A stretch of 16,308 bases of DNA from Methylococcales bacterium (GCA_009692395.1 SHZG01000024.1:1-16308); one strand, 5' to 3'. Positions 6,464-12,212 are shown, counted from the first letter of the stretch. Numbers and translations are program-made. Notes: generated by a model not told the origin, from the sequence alone.

Positions 6464-6775
6464 ATGGATAAACAACAATTAAACGCTAAATTGGAAGGTT
6501 TTAAAAAAACTTGCCAAGCTAAAAACTATATTGAAGGCGATTTTTATCTCGATGAGGCTTATCCAGGTGATTACTCTTCCTATGTGGTTAAAATGGTTAT
6601 TAAAGAATCATGGTTGAATGAATTAGGAAGTCGAAGTGCAGAATTGAAAGCATTGCTCGAAACTCTTTGGACAGAAACAGAAGCTAAAACACGCGAAAGT
6701 ATCTTTACTATAGCGATTTATCGTGAAAGTGAGCGTGATTTAATCAAGCTTCCTTCTTATCGAGAAATCGCATGA
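6464..6775 (+). CDS. Uncharacterised 103-aa protein paired with the HEPN gene
   Basis: I do not recognise this family. It is a soluble, mixed alpha/beta-looking protein rich in charged residues (N-terminal helix MDKQQLNAKLEGFKK; later ESIFTIAIYRESERDL), with no signal peptide or membrane segment. GAGG lies 9 nt upstream of the ATG. Its stop overlaps the hisF start as ATGA. The tight link to the HEPN gene suggests a two-gene toxin-antitoxin-like unit in which this would be the partner; that role is inference only. Confidence 0.6.
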   Translation: MDKQQLNAKLEGFKKTCQAKNYIEGDFYLDEAYPGDYSSYVVKMVIKESWLNELGSRSAELKALLETLWTETEAKTRESIFTIAIYRESERDLIKLPSYREIA

Positions 6776-7545
6776 GCCTAGCCAAACGTATTATTCCCTG
6801 CCTTGATGTTGATAACGGTCGCGTGGTAAAAGGCGTGCAGTTTGTTGATATTCGTGATGCAGGTGATCCTGTGGAAATCGCCCGCCGTTATGACCGTGAA
6901 GGCGCAGATGAAATCACCTTTTTAGACATCACTGCCACGCACCATGAACGCAACACCATGGTTCATGTGGTGGAACAAGTTGCCAGTGAAGTGTTTATTC
7001 CGCTCACTGTGGGCGGAGGTATTCGTACTTTAGACGACATTCGCACCATGTTAAACGCAGGCGCGGATAAAGTCGGCATTAACAGCGCGGCAATTTTTAG
7101 ACCTGAATTTGTCCGAGAAGCCGCCGAACGCTTTGGCTCACAATGTATCGTGGTTGCCATTGATGCCAAAAAAGTTAGCGCGGATGGTGAAGCCAATCGC
7201 TGGGAAATTTTCACCCACGGCGGACGCAAACCTACAGGCATAGACGCAGTCGAATGGGCTATAAAAATGGTCGAATTTGGCGCAGGTGAAATTCTCTTAA
7301 CCAGCATGGACAAAGACGGCACGAAAAGCGGCTTTAACTTACCCTTAACCCGCGCTGTCAGTGAAGCGGTCTCTGTGCCTGTAATTGCATCGGGTGGCGT
7401 GGGTAATTTAGACCATTTAGCCGAAGGCATACTCGAAGGCAAAGCCGATGCCGTACTAGCCGCCAGTATTTTTCATTTTGGTGAATATACCATTGAGCAA
7501 GCCAAACAACATTTGCGTTCACGCGGCATTGAAGTGAGATTATAG
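6772..7545 (+). CDS. hisF: Imidazole glycerol phosphate synthase, cyclase subunit HisF
   Basis: HisF is the (beta/alpha)8-barrel partner of HisH; it uses the channelled ammonia to form IGP and AICAR. Catalytic D12 lies in RIIPCLDVDNGRVVKG and D131 in VVAIDAKK; the phosphate loops GGGIR and ASGGVGN are present. The 257 residues match the family. The start overlaps the preceding gene by ATGA. hisA and hisF, normally neighbours, are here 750 bp apart because of the HEPN pair. Confidence 0.97.
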   Translation: MSLAKRIIPCLDVDNGRVVKGVQFVDIRDAGDPVEIARRYDREGADEITFLDITATHHERNTMVHVVEQVASEVFIPLTVGGGIRTLDDIRTMLNAGADKVGINSAAIFRPEFVREAAERFGSQCIVVAIDAKKVSADGEANRWEIFTHGGRKPTGIDAVEWAIKMVEFGAGEILLTSMDKDGTKSGFNLPLTRAVSEAVSVPVIASGGVGNLDHLAEGILEGKADAVLAASIFHFGEYTIEQAKQHLRSRGIEVRL

Positions 7546-7547
7546 TC

Positions 7548-7817
7548 ATGCCCACTATTTCTATGTTTTACGGCATTATTATATATATGTACTTCATGGA
7601 TAATAAACAACATAACAAACCACATATCCATGTTAAATATCAGGATGATGAAGTTATTGTTGCTATTCCAGAGGGCGATATTTTGGAAGGCAGTATTCCA
7701 AAAGCTAAAATGAAATTATTACAAGCATGGATTGAAATACATAAGGATGAGTTAATGGCAGATTGGCAACTCGCCGTTTCTGGTGAACTGCCTTATAAAA
7801 TAGAACCCTTGCGTTAA
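7548..7817 (+). CDS. DUF4160 family protein
   Basis: The start MPTISMFYGIII, the PHIHVKY segment (residues 25-31), the GDILEGSIP turn and the helical end (LLQAWIEIHKDELMADW ... KIEPL) are the DUF4160 pattern. These 80-90 residue proteins commonly sit beside a DUF2442 gene, as here (4 nt away), and the pair is often suspected to be toxin-antitoxin-like; the activity is not known to me. The gene starts 2 nt after the hisF stop. Its base composition is more AT-rich than the his genes, suggesting acquisition. Confidence 0.85.
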   Translation: MPTISMFYGIIIYMYFMDNKQHNKPHIHVKYQDDEVIVAIPEGDILEGSIPKAKMKLLQAWIEIHKDELMADWQLAVSGELPYKIEPLR

Positions 7818-7821
7818 TATC

Positions 7822-8676
7822 ATGAATCCCCGTGTTAAAACCGTTAAACCAACGGATGATTATCAATTAATACTAGAATTTACTAATGGTGAATGCGGTC
7901 TTTATGATTGCAAACCATTATTAGATTTTGGTGTATTTAGGGAATTACAGGATGTTAATTATTTTAAACAAGTCGTTGTTACTGATGGCACGGTGACGTG
8001 GGTCAATGAACAAGATATTTGTCCTGATACGCTTTATTTGGATTCTGTGAAAATGGATGAAATAAGCACTATTTGGTATAAACTTATGGATGATATAAAC
8101 AAGGGTAAACCTTGTTCATCAGAAAAATCTCTTGTATTTCATTTTGCATGGAGGTTAAAAGAGTATTATCAAGGAAATATAGAGCTTGATTTTGAAAAGC
8201 CTATTTTGTGTTTTGGAAATAAATACTTAGATTTATATGCTGAACTTAATAATACGAAAATTGGTTTTGAGTTTAAATTTCAAGGTAATACCAATTCAAC
8301 AGATGTCCGTATTAGTGTAGTCCATGATATTAAGAGACTGCGCTTATTGCAACATCAAGAGATAATAGATAAAGGTTATTTTCTATATGCTACGAGCGGC
8401 GAACAAGCGAGAAATGCTCTCAACCAAGAATCCAATACAGGACGAGGACGCAAAAGAACAGAGCACCTTGATTTTTTTACTCATCACTTAGCAAAGTACA
8501 AATATACTGAAGAGAGTAAAATATTTCCTGAACACGAAACAATAAGCCCAGAAAAAGTTATTAAGCCTGAATACGATATAGAATTTTATTGGGAAAATAT
8601 TATTATGGGGGAAGATGGTAAATATGACTCGCCTACTAATAAATACTCATGGTTAAAACCTATTATCATCACCTAA
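7822..8676 (+). CDS. DUF2442 domain fused to a putative PD-(D/E)XK nuclease-like domain
   Basis: Residues 1-76 are a complete DUF2442 domain (MNPRVKTVKPTDDYQLILEF ... FGVFRELQD ... DICPDTLYLDSV), normally a free protein of about 80-100 residues. Here the frame runs on for 208 more. The extension shows helix EKSLVFHFAWRLKEYY (101-116), then YLDLYAEL and IGFEFKF with D137, E150 and K152: the D-x(n)-E-x-K pattern of PD-(D/E)XK nucleases. HDIKRLRLL follows (168-176). A Met at residue 78 (8053) could mark the start of a once separate nuclease gene. The region is strikingly AT-rich. It pairs with DUF4160. The nuclease call is from motifs only; a non-catalytic fold relative is possible. Confidence 0.65.
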   Translation: MNPRVKTVKPTDDYQLILEFTNGECGLYDCKPLLDFGVFRELQDVNYFKQVVVTDGTVTWVNEQDICPDTLYLDSVKMDEISTIWYKLMDDINKGKPCSSEKSLVFHFAWRLKEYYQGNIELDFEKPILCFGNKYLDLYAELNNTKIGFEFKFQGNTNSTDVRISVVHDIKRLRLLQHQEIIDKGYFLYATSGEQARNALNQESNTGRGRKRTEHLDFFTHHLAKYKYTEESKIFPEHETISPEKVIKPEYDIEFYWENIIMGEDGKYDSPTNKYSWLKPIIIT

Positions 8677-8686
8677 TATAAAAATA

Positions 8687-8713
8687 CTTGGTTAAATAAA
8701 ATTCGCTAGACAG
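8687..8713 (+). repeat. Decayed copy of the hisI 5' end upstream of the PIN module
   Basis: These 27 bases match 9379-9405, codons 4-13 of hisI, at 24 of 27 positions (both begin CTTGGTTAAA and share AAATTCGCT and GACAG). The upstream copy has an in-frame TAG and no ATG, so it is not a gene. It and the true hisI start bracket the antitoxin/PIN pair, with a 692-bp offset. It looks like the original hisI beginning, left behind when the module entered. Confidence 0.75.
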
Positions 8714-8738
8714 CCATTAATTTAAGGGGATTTATCCA

Positions 8739-8957
8739 ATGAACACCGCAGAATTAATTTATCAAGAAAGCAAAGAATTACCTGAATTTGAAGCAAGAGA
8801 AGTTTTGGATTTTGTCGCATTCTTAAAAGCGAAAAGACAGCGAAAACTGGCTGCTGAGCAAGAAATAACGGATATGAACGAGTTTGACCAGTTTGGTTCA
8901 GTTTTTGATGGGAATTTTGACAGGGACGCTTGTTATGACCGACCTCATCTTCGTTGA
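8739..8957 (+). CDS. DUF2281-type antitoxin of the PIN toxin module
   Basis: A 72-residue protein with the DUF2281 antitoxin start MNTAELIYQESKELPEFEAREVLDF (a helical N-terminus) and an acidic, aromatic C-terminus (FGSVFDGNFDRDACYDR) that likely wraps the toxin. A strong Shine-Dalgarno sequence, AAGGGGA (8724-8730), lies 8 nt upstream of the ATG. It overlaps the PIN gene by 23 nt. A possible own promoter is TTAAAA (8653-8658), 18 nt, TATAAA (8677-8682), weakly supported. Its N-terminus is clearly paralogous to that of the antitoxin at 9834. Confidence 0.8.
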   Translation: MNTAELIYQESKELPEFEAREVLDFVAFLKAKRQRKLAAEQEITDMNEFDQFGSVFDGNFDRDACYDRPHLR

Positions 8958-9363
8958 TACTAATGTGGTGCTTTATACACTGGGCGAGGATGAGCGTAAA
9001 AAAGCCATTGCGCGACATATTTTAGCTAAACATCCTGTGTTAAGTTCGCAGGTGATTAATGAAGCGGTGAATGTTTGTTTGCGGCGTTTTAAATTCACGC
9101 GGGAACAGGCTTACGCTTTTGCAGATGTGGTAATGCGTAGAACCGATGTACAAGCCGTTGATGAATCCACTATCCGCAAAAGTGCTGAAATCGCGCTACG
9201 TTATCAGTTTTCTAACTGGGATTCGCTGATTATTGCCGCCGCTTTACTGGTAAAGTGTGACATTCTTTATTTTGAGGATATGCAGCATAATCAAGTGATT
9301 GATGGTCAATTGACAATCCTAAATCCTTTTTATTACGCTAGACGCTTTAAATTAACTTTATAA
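8935..9363 (+). CDS. PIN domain ribonuclease toxin (VapC-like)
   Basis: A 142-residue PIN domain, the metal-dependent RNase fold of VapC toxins. The four acidic residues are visible: D8 in IFVDTNVVLY, E43 in VINEAVNV, D97 in NWDSLIIAAAL and D115 in YFEDMQHNQ. The start is placed at the ATG at 8935, since PIN proteins begin just before the first Asp strand; AGGG lies upstream at 8922. An earlier in-frame ATG at 8884 would add 17 residues without family support. It ends 5 nt before hisI. All catalytic residues are intact, so it is probably active and restrained by its antitoxin. Confidence 0.88.
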   Translation: MTDLIFVDTNVVLYTLGEDERKKAIARHILAKHPVLSSQVINEAVNVCLRRFKFTREQAYAFADVVMRRTDVQAVDESTIRKSAEIALRYQFSNWDSLIIAAALLVKCDILYFEDMQHNQVIDGQLTILNPFYYARRFKLTL

Positions 9364-9368
9364 ACATT

Positions 9369-9764
9369 ATGAATACAACTTGGTTAAAAGAAATTCGCTG
9401 GACAGAAGAAGGTTTAATCCCTGTGATTGCCCAACAACACGACAGCGGCAAAGTGGTGATGTTTGCGTGGATGAACCGTGAATCGTTGGCTTTAACGGTG
9501 CAGGAAGGTTATGCGGTGTATTGGTCACGCTCACGCGGTCGGTTATGGCGCAAGGGCGAAGAATCAGGGCATAGACAAAAAGTCATCGGTTTATTTATGG
9601 ACTGTGATGAAGATGTGCTGTTGCTACATATTGAACAAGAAGGCGGTATTGCTTGCCACACAGGACGCGAAAGCTGTTTTTATCGGCAGTTGGTGAATGG
9701 TGAATGGCAAGCGGTTGAGCCTGTGTTAAAAAATCCAGATGAAATTTATGCAACACATCGATGA
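9369..9764 (+). CDS. hisI: Phosphoribosyl-AMP cyclohydrolase
   Basis: HisI opens the purine ring of PR-AMP, the third step of histidine synthesis. It is the stand-alone form of 131 residues. The metal-binding MDCDED motif (D78, D80, D82) and the zinc cysteines in GIACHTGRESCFYR (C96, C103) are present, as is YWSRSRGRLWRKGEESGH. The start is only 5 nt after the PIN stop, and its upstream region was evidently replaced when that module inserted; there is no strong Shine-Dalgarno sequence. The stop contains ATGA (9761-9764). Confidence 0.96.
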   Translation: MNTTWLKEIRWTEEGLIPVIAQQHDSGKVVMFAWMNRESLALTVQEGYAVYWSRSRGRLWRKGEESGHRQKVIGLFMDCDEDVLLLHIEQEGGIACHTGRESCFYRQLVNGEWQAVEPVLKNPDEIYATHR

Positions 9765-9833
9765 CGCTTGAGATTATTAATCTTATATTGAAAGGTAGCG
9801 CATTTATTCAAAAGAATACAAAAAGAGGTCAAT

Positions 9834-10070
9834 ATGAATACCGCTGAATTGATTTATGAAAAATCCAAGCAGTTACCTGAATCTGTTGCTCATCAGGTAT
9901 TAGATTATCTTGAATTTTTAGAAAGCAAATATCACCAATCCGATATTTCCGAAACATTATCTGTATTGCAAAATGTTTCATTAATGAAGCAAATTGAAAA
10001 GTCTGAAAAAACCTTTGCCAATAAAACGGGATTTATACCGTCTGAGGAACAATTAAATGCGCTCGATTAG
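9834..10070 (+). CDS. DUF2281-type antitoxin of the YoeB module
   Basis: A 78-residue protein beginning MNTAELIYEKSKQLPESVAH, the same N-terminal domain as the antitoxin at 8739, with a different C-terminus (SLMKQIEKSEKTFANKTGF ... SEEQLNALD) suited to another toxin. AGAGG lies 7 nt upstream of the ATG. It overlaps the YoeB gene by 14 nt. A 13-bp palindrome AGATTATTAATCT (9771-9783) lies in the 69-nt gap after hisI and could be an autoregulatory operator; that is speculative. YoeB is classically paired with a YefM/Phd antitoxin, so this partner is unlike the textbook case. Confidence 0.8.
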   Translation: MNTAELIYEKSKQLPESVAHQVLDYLEFLESKYHQSDISETLSVLQNVSLMKQIEKSEKTFANKTGFIPSEEQLNALD

Positions 10071-10326
10071 TTTTGAGGGTAATACTTGGCAGGTTTATGA
10101 GGAATTAAGAACGCACAATAAAACATTGCATAACAGTTTATGTAAGCTACTTAAAGAAATGCAGCGCAATAATCCAGAGCAAGGCACTGGAAACCCTGAG
10201 CCGTTGCGTTATGAGTTATCAGGTTTGTGGTCGAGACGGTTATCTCAAAAAGACCGCTTGATTGATCGTTTTGATGATGAGCGAATTTATATTTTCGCTA
10301 TTGGTAGGCATTACGATGATAAATAA
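10057..10326 (+). CDS. Txe/YoeB family ribosome-dependent mRNA interferase toxin
   Basis: YoeB cleaves mRNA in the ribosomal A site. The 89 residues carry the family core GNPEPLRYELSGLWSRRLSQ and RHY. By alignment with E. coli YoeB (E46, R65, H83, Y84) the active residues are E48, R67, H85 and Y86, all kept. One variation: the residue after the RLI stretch is Asp (D70), where E. coli YoeB has Tyr. The gene overlaps its antitoxin by 14 nt and lies 46 nt before hisE, so it is likely co-transcribed with the his operon. Confidence 0.9.
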   Translation: MRSISFEGNTWQVYEELRTHNKTLHNSLCKLLKEMQRNNPEQGTGNPEPLRYELSGLWSRRLSQKDRLIDRFDDERIYIFAIGRHYDDK

Positions 10327-10372
10327 AATTAGCCTTTAAAATCTAAATTAATAAAACAATCAATAAAAAATT

Positions 10373-10690
10373 ATGAACGACACACTAACCCAACTCGCCG
10401 AAGTCTTAGAACAACGCAAACAACAAGCCGCCGATAAATCCTATGTGGCGAGCTTGTATAGCAAAGGTTTAGACACCATATTAAAGAAGATTGGCGAAGA
10501 AGCGACTGAAACGGTGATTGCCGCGAAAGGCGATGACAAGTCACAAATTGTTTATGAAATGGCAGATTTGTGGTTTCATTGTATGGTGTTGTTAGCGCAA
10601 CAAGACCTGCATCCTGATGATGTGTTAGCTGAATTACAACGCCGTTTTGGTTTGTCTGGTTTGGAAGAAAAAGCTGGACGCAAATCATAA
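10373..10690 (+). CDS. hisE: Phosphoribosyl-ATP pyrophosphatase
   Basis: HisE hydrolyses PR-ATP to PR-AMP, the second step of histidine synthesis. It is the stand-alone enzyme of 105 residues from the all-alpha NTP pyrophosphatase (MazG-like) fold. The metal-binding acidic residues are in KKIGEEATETVIAAK (E42, E43, E46) and YEMADLWFH (E62, D65). Separation from hisI by the YoeB module is unusual, as the two are normally adjacent or fused. The ATG lies in an AT-rich stretch without a clear Shine-Dalgarno sequence. Confidence 0.95.
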   Translation: MNDTLTQLAEVLEQRKQQAADKSYVASLYSKGLDTILKKIGEEATETVIAAKGDDKSQIVYEMADLWFHCMVLLAQQDLHPDDVLAELQRRFGLSGLEEKAGRKS

Positions 10691-10693
10691 AGG

Positions 10694-10720
10694 GTAGACG
10701 TTGCGCTGCAACGTCTCTAC
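10694..10720. repeat. Imperfect hairpin after hisE
   Basis: AGACGTTGC (10696-10704) pairs with GCAACGTCT (10708-10716) around GCT, and the outer GTAG/CTAC continues the stem past a 2-nt bulge. The GTAGAGACGTTGC core is, by recollection, a common dispersed repeat of bacterial genomes. It is the first of two stem-loops in the 99-nt hisE-tatA gap and may separate the his and tat parts of the transcript. Confidence 0.6.
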
Positions 10721-10729
10721 GATACCAAC

Positions 10730-10762
10730 ACGACTGCCAGTCTTTGAAAGATTGGCAGTCGT
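10730..10762. repeat. 33-bp palindrome, family 2, between hisE and tatA
   Basis: ACGACTGCCAGTCTTT (10730-10745) and AAAGATTGGCAGTCGT (10747-10762) are 16-base arms with one G-T wobble pair, separated by one G. It shares ACTGCCAGTC and the A/T-rich centre with the copy at 5238-5271. It ends 27 nt before the tatA ATG and just ahead of its Shine-Dalgarno sequence; no T tract follows. Confidence 0.8.
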
Positions 10763-10789
10763 TATACTGCATTTTTACTGGAGTCAACC

Positions 10790-11008
10790 ATGATAACTGT
10801 TCCTAAATTATTAATTTTATTAGCCATTATTATGGTGGTGTTTGGCACGAAAAAACTGCGTAATATCGGCACGGATTTAGGCGAAGCGATACGCGGATTT
10901 CGCACGGCTTTGAAAGAAGGTGAGGGCGAAAAAGTTGTCGAAGCGGATGAAGTGAAAGATAAAATCATCGAAGGCGAAACTGTCATTAAAACCGATGCAA
11001 AAGTGTAA
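10790..11008 (+). CDS. tatA: Sec-independent protein translocase subunit TatA
   Basis: TatA forms the oligomeric pore element of the twin-arginine translocase in the inner membrane. The 72 residues have one short membrane helix (about 5-19, LLILLAIIMVVF), then the FGTKKL hinge and an amphipathic helix (LGEAIRGFRTALKEGE), followed by a charged tail. TGGAG 6 nt upstream of the ATG supports the start. It leads tatABC, a common neighbour of hisIE in gammaproteobacteria. Confidence 0.92.
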   Translation: MITVPKLLILLAIIMVVFGTKKLRNIGTDLGEAIRGFRTALKEGEGEKVVEADEVKDKIIEGETVIKTDAKV

Positions 11009-11013
11009 TCATC

Positions 11014-11343
11014 ATGTTTGAAATAGGTTTTTCTGAATTGGTGATGGTCGGCTTGGTGAGTTTGTTGGTCATCGGGCCTGAACGCTTACCCGCAGCGGCA
11101 CGACTGGCTGGATTCTGGCTCGGTAAAACCCGCGCCATGATAAATTCGGTTAAGGCAGAGATTCAAATTGAGTTGCACGCCGAAGAAATGCGCCAGTTGT
11201 TTAAAGAAGAATCAGGGTTACAAGAATTCCAGCAACTGGTCGATGAAACTAACGAAACCGTGCAGTCGATTCATTCCTCCATCACGTCGCTGTCTCAAGA
11301 CGGTGTCGATTTAACAAAATGCCCTCCTCATGAGCTTGAATGA
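11014..11343 (+). CDS. tatB: Sec-independent protein translocase subunit TatB
   Basis: TatB, with TatC, forms the receptor for twin-arginine signal peptides. The MFEIGFSELVMVGLVSLLVIGPERLP start is diagnostic: Glu at position 8, one membrane helix to about residue 20, then the GPERLP hinge and a long amphipathic helix (TRAMINSVKAEIQIELHAEEM). At 109 residues it is shorter than E. coli TatB (171), chiefly in the variable tail. It lies 5 nt after tatA and overlaps tatC by 14 nt. Confidence 0.93.
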   Translation: MFEIGFSELVMVGLVSLLVIGPERLPAAARLAGFWLGKTRAMINSVKAEIQIELHAEEMRQLFKEESGLQEFQQLVDETNETVQSIHSSITSLSQDGVDLTKCPPHELE

Positions 11344-12100
11344 TTTTGACCCGCACACCTCGCCGTTTTTAAGTCATCTGCTTGAATTGCGGGATCGCCT
11401 GTTACGGGCGATTTTAGCGGTGTTATTGGTTTTTTTGCCGCTGTCTTTTTACGCGAATAACATTTACAGCTTTCTGGCTGAACCGTTATTAAAACACCTG
11501 CCAGAAAACAGCAGCATGATTGCGATTGATGTGGCATCACCGTTTCTCACGCCGTTTAAATTGGCGTTGGTGGTGGCGGTATTTTTAGCGGTGCCGATTA
11601 TTCTGTATCAATTTTGGGCGTTTGTTGCACCCGGCCTGTATAAAAGCGAACGCCGTTTAGTGTTGCCGTTATTGGTCGCCAGCACCTTGCTGTTTTATTT
11701 AGGTGTGGCATTTGCTTATTTTGTGGTGTTTCCGTTAGTGTTTGGTTTTTTGACCACCACCGCGCCTGTTGGTGTCACGGTAATGACGGATATTACTAAG
11801 TATTTGGATTTTATTTTAACCATGTTCTTCGCTTTCGGCGTGTGTTTTGAAGTGCCTATTTTTACCATTGTGTTGGTGTGGACAGGCTTCACATCACCCG
11901 CTGAACTGGCAGATAAACGCCCTTATGTGATAGTTGGCGCGTTTATTATTGGGATGTTATTAACGCCGCCCGATGCCATTTCGCAAACGTTATTAGCTGT
12001 GCCGATGTGGTTGTTATTTGAAAGCGGGCTGGTGTGTTCGCGGTTTTTTGTGCATTCGCCTGATAATGATGATAACTATCCTAAGGTTATTGAAGATTAG
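11330..12100 (+). CDS. tatC: Sec-independent protein translocase subunit TatC
   Basis: TatC is the polytopic inner-membrane core of the Tat receptor. The 256 residues (E. coli 258) contain six predicted membrane segments, starting with LLRAILAVLLVFLPLSFYA. Family motifs are present: SHLLELRDRLLRA in the cytoplasmic N-terminus, the APGLYKSERR loop, the Glu in FGVCFEVPI, and GMLLTPPDAISQ. The start at MSLNDFDPHTSPFLSHLLEL fits the family and overlaps the tatB end, implying coupled translation. It is the last gene of the run begun by hisB. Confidence 0.97.
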   Translation: MSLNDFDPHTSPFLSHLLELRDRLLRAILAVLLVFLPLSFYANNIYSFLAEPLLKHLPENSSMIAIDVASPFLTPFKLALVVAVFLAVPIILYQFWAFVAPGLYKSERRLVLPLLVASTLLFYLGVAFAYFVVFPLVFGFLTTTAPVGVTVMTDITKYLDFILTMFFAFGVCFEVPIFTIVLVWTGFTSPAELADKRPYVIVGAFIIGMLLTPPDAISQTLLAVPMWLLFESGLVCSRFFVHSPDNDDNYPKVIED

Positions 12101-12187
12101 GAAATTGGGCGTATTTATGTTGGCTGATGGCTATTGTCTACATAGGCATCAACTTAAGAAATTTAATAAATAAAACAACAAAATAAT

Positions 12188-12212
12188 CGTTACAACGCTC
12201 TGCGTTGTAACG
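12188..12212 (-). terminator. Strong hairpin, possible tgpA-side terminator
   Basis: CGTTACAACGC (12188-12198) and GCGTTGTAACG (12202-12212) form a perfect 11-bp stem around TCT. On the minus strand it is followed by a T-rich stretch (12187 down to 12162), so it could end leftward transcription from tgpA. The T tract is interrupted, so the call is tentative; the ACAACGC core also reads as a dispersed repeat. Confidence 0.4.

Larger units (their letters stand above)
6017..6775 (+). repeat. CGCATGA 7-bp direct repeat flanking the HEPN pair
   Basis: CGCATGA occurs at 6017-6023 (hisA end and HEPN start) and at 6769-6775 (end of the 103-aa gene and hisF start), so it marks both edges of the two-gene insert. 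Collapsing the repeat would rebuild an ATGA-overlapping hisA-hisF junction. It may be a target-site duplication or a homology used in insertion; it could also reflect selection for ATGA overlaps, which alone explains four of the seven bases. Confidence 0.5.

Noticed and set aside
6963..7442. 159-codon open frame on the minus strand
   Set aside because: It is antisense to hisF, low in complexity, and has no recognisable domain or start signal; hisF is certain.
8884..8934. Longer PIN toxin start at 8884
   Set aside because: The extra residues have no family support and lie wholly inside the antitoxin gene; the ATG at 8935 directly precedes the first PIN strand.
9761..9800. Decayed hisE 5' end after hisI, by analogy with the hisI remnant
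   Set aside because: Only ATGA and scattered bases agree; nothing like the 24 of 27 match seen at 8687.
10371..10787. 138-codon open frame on the minus strand
   Set aside because: It is antisense to hisE and to the two palindromes; no recognisable domain.
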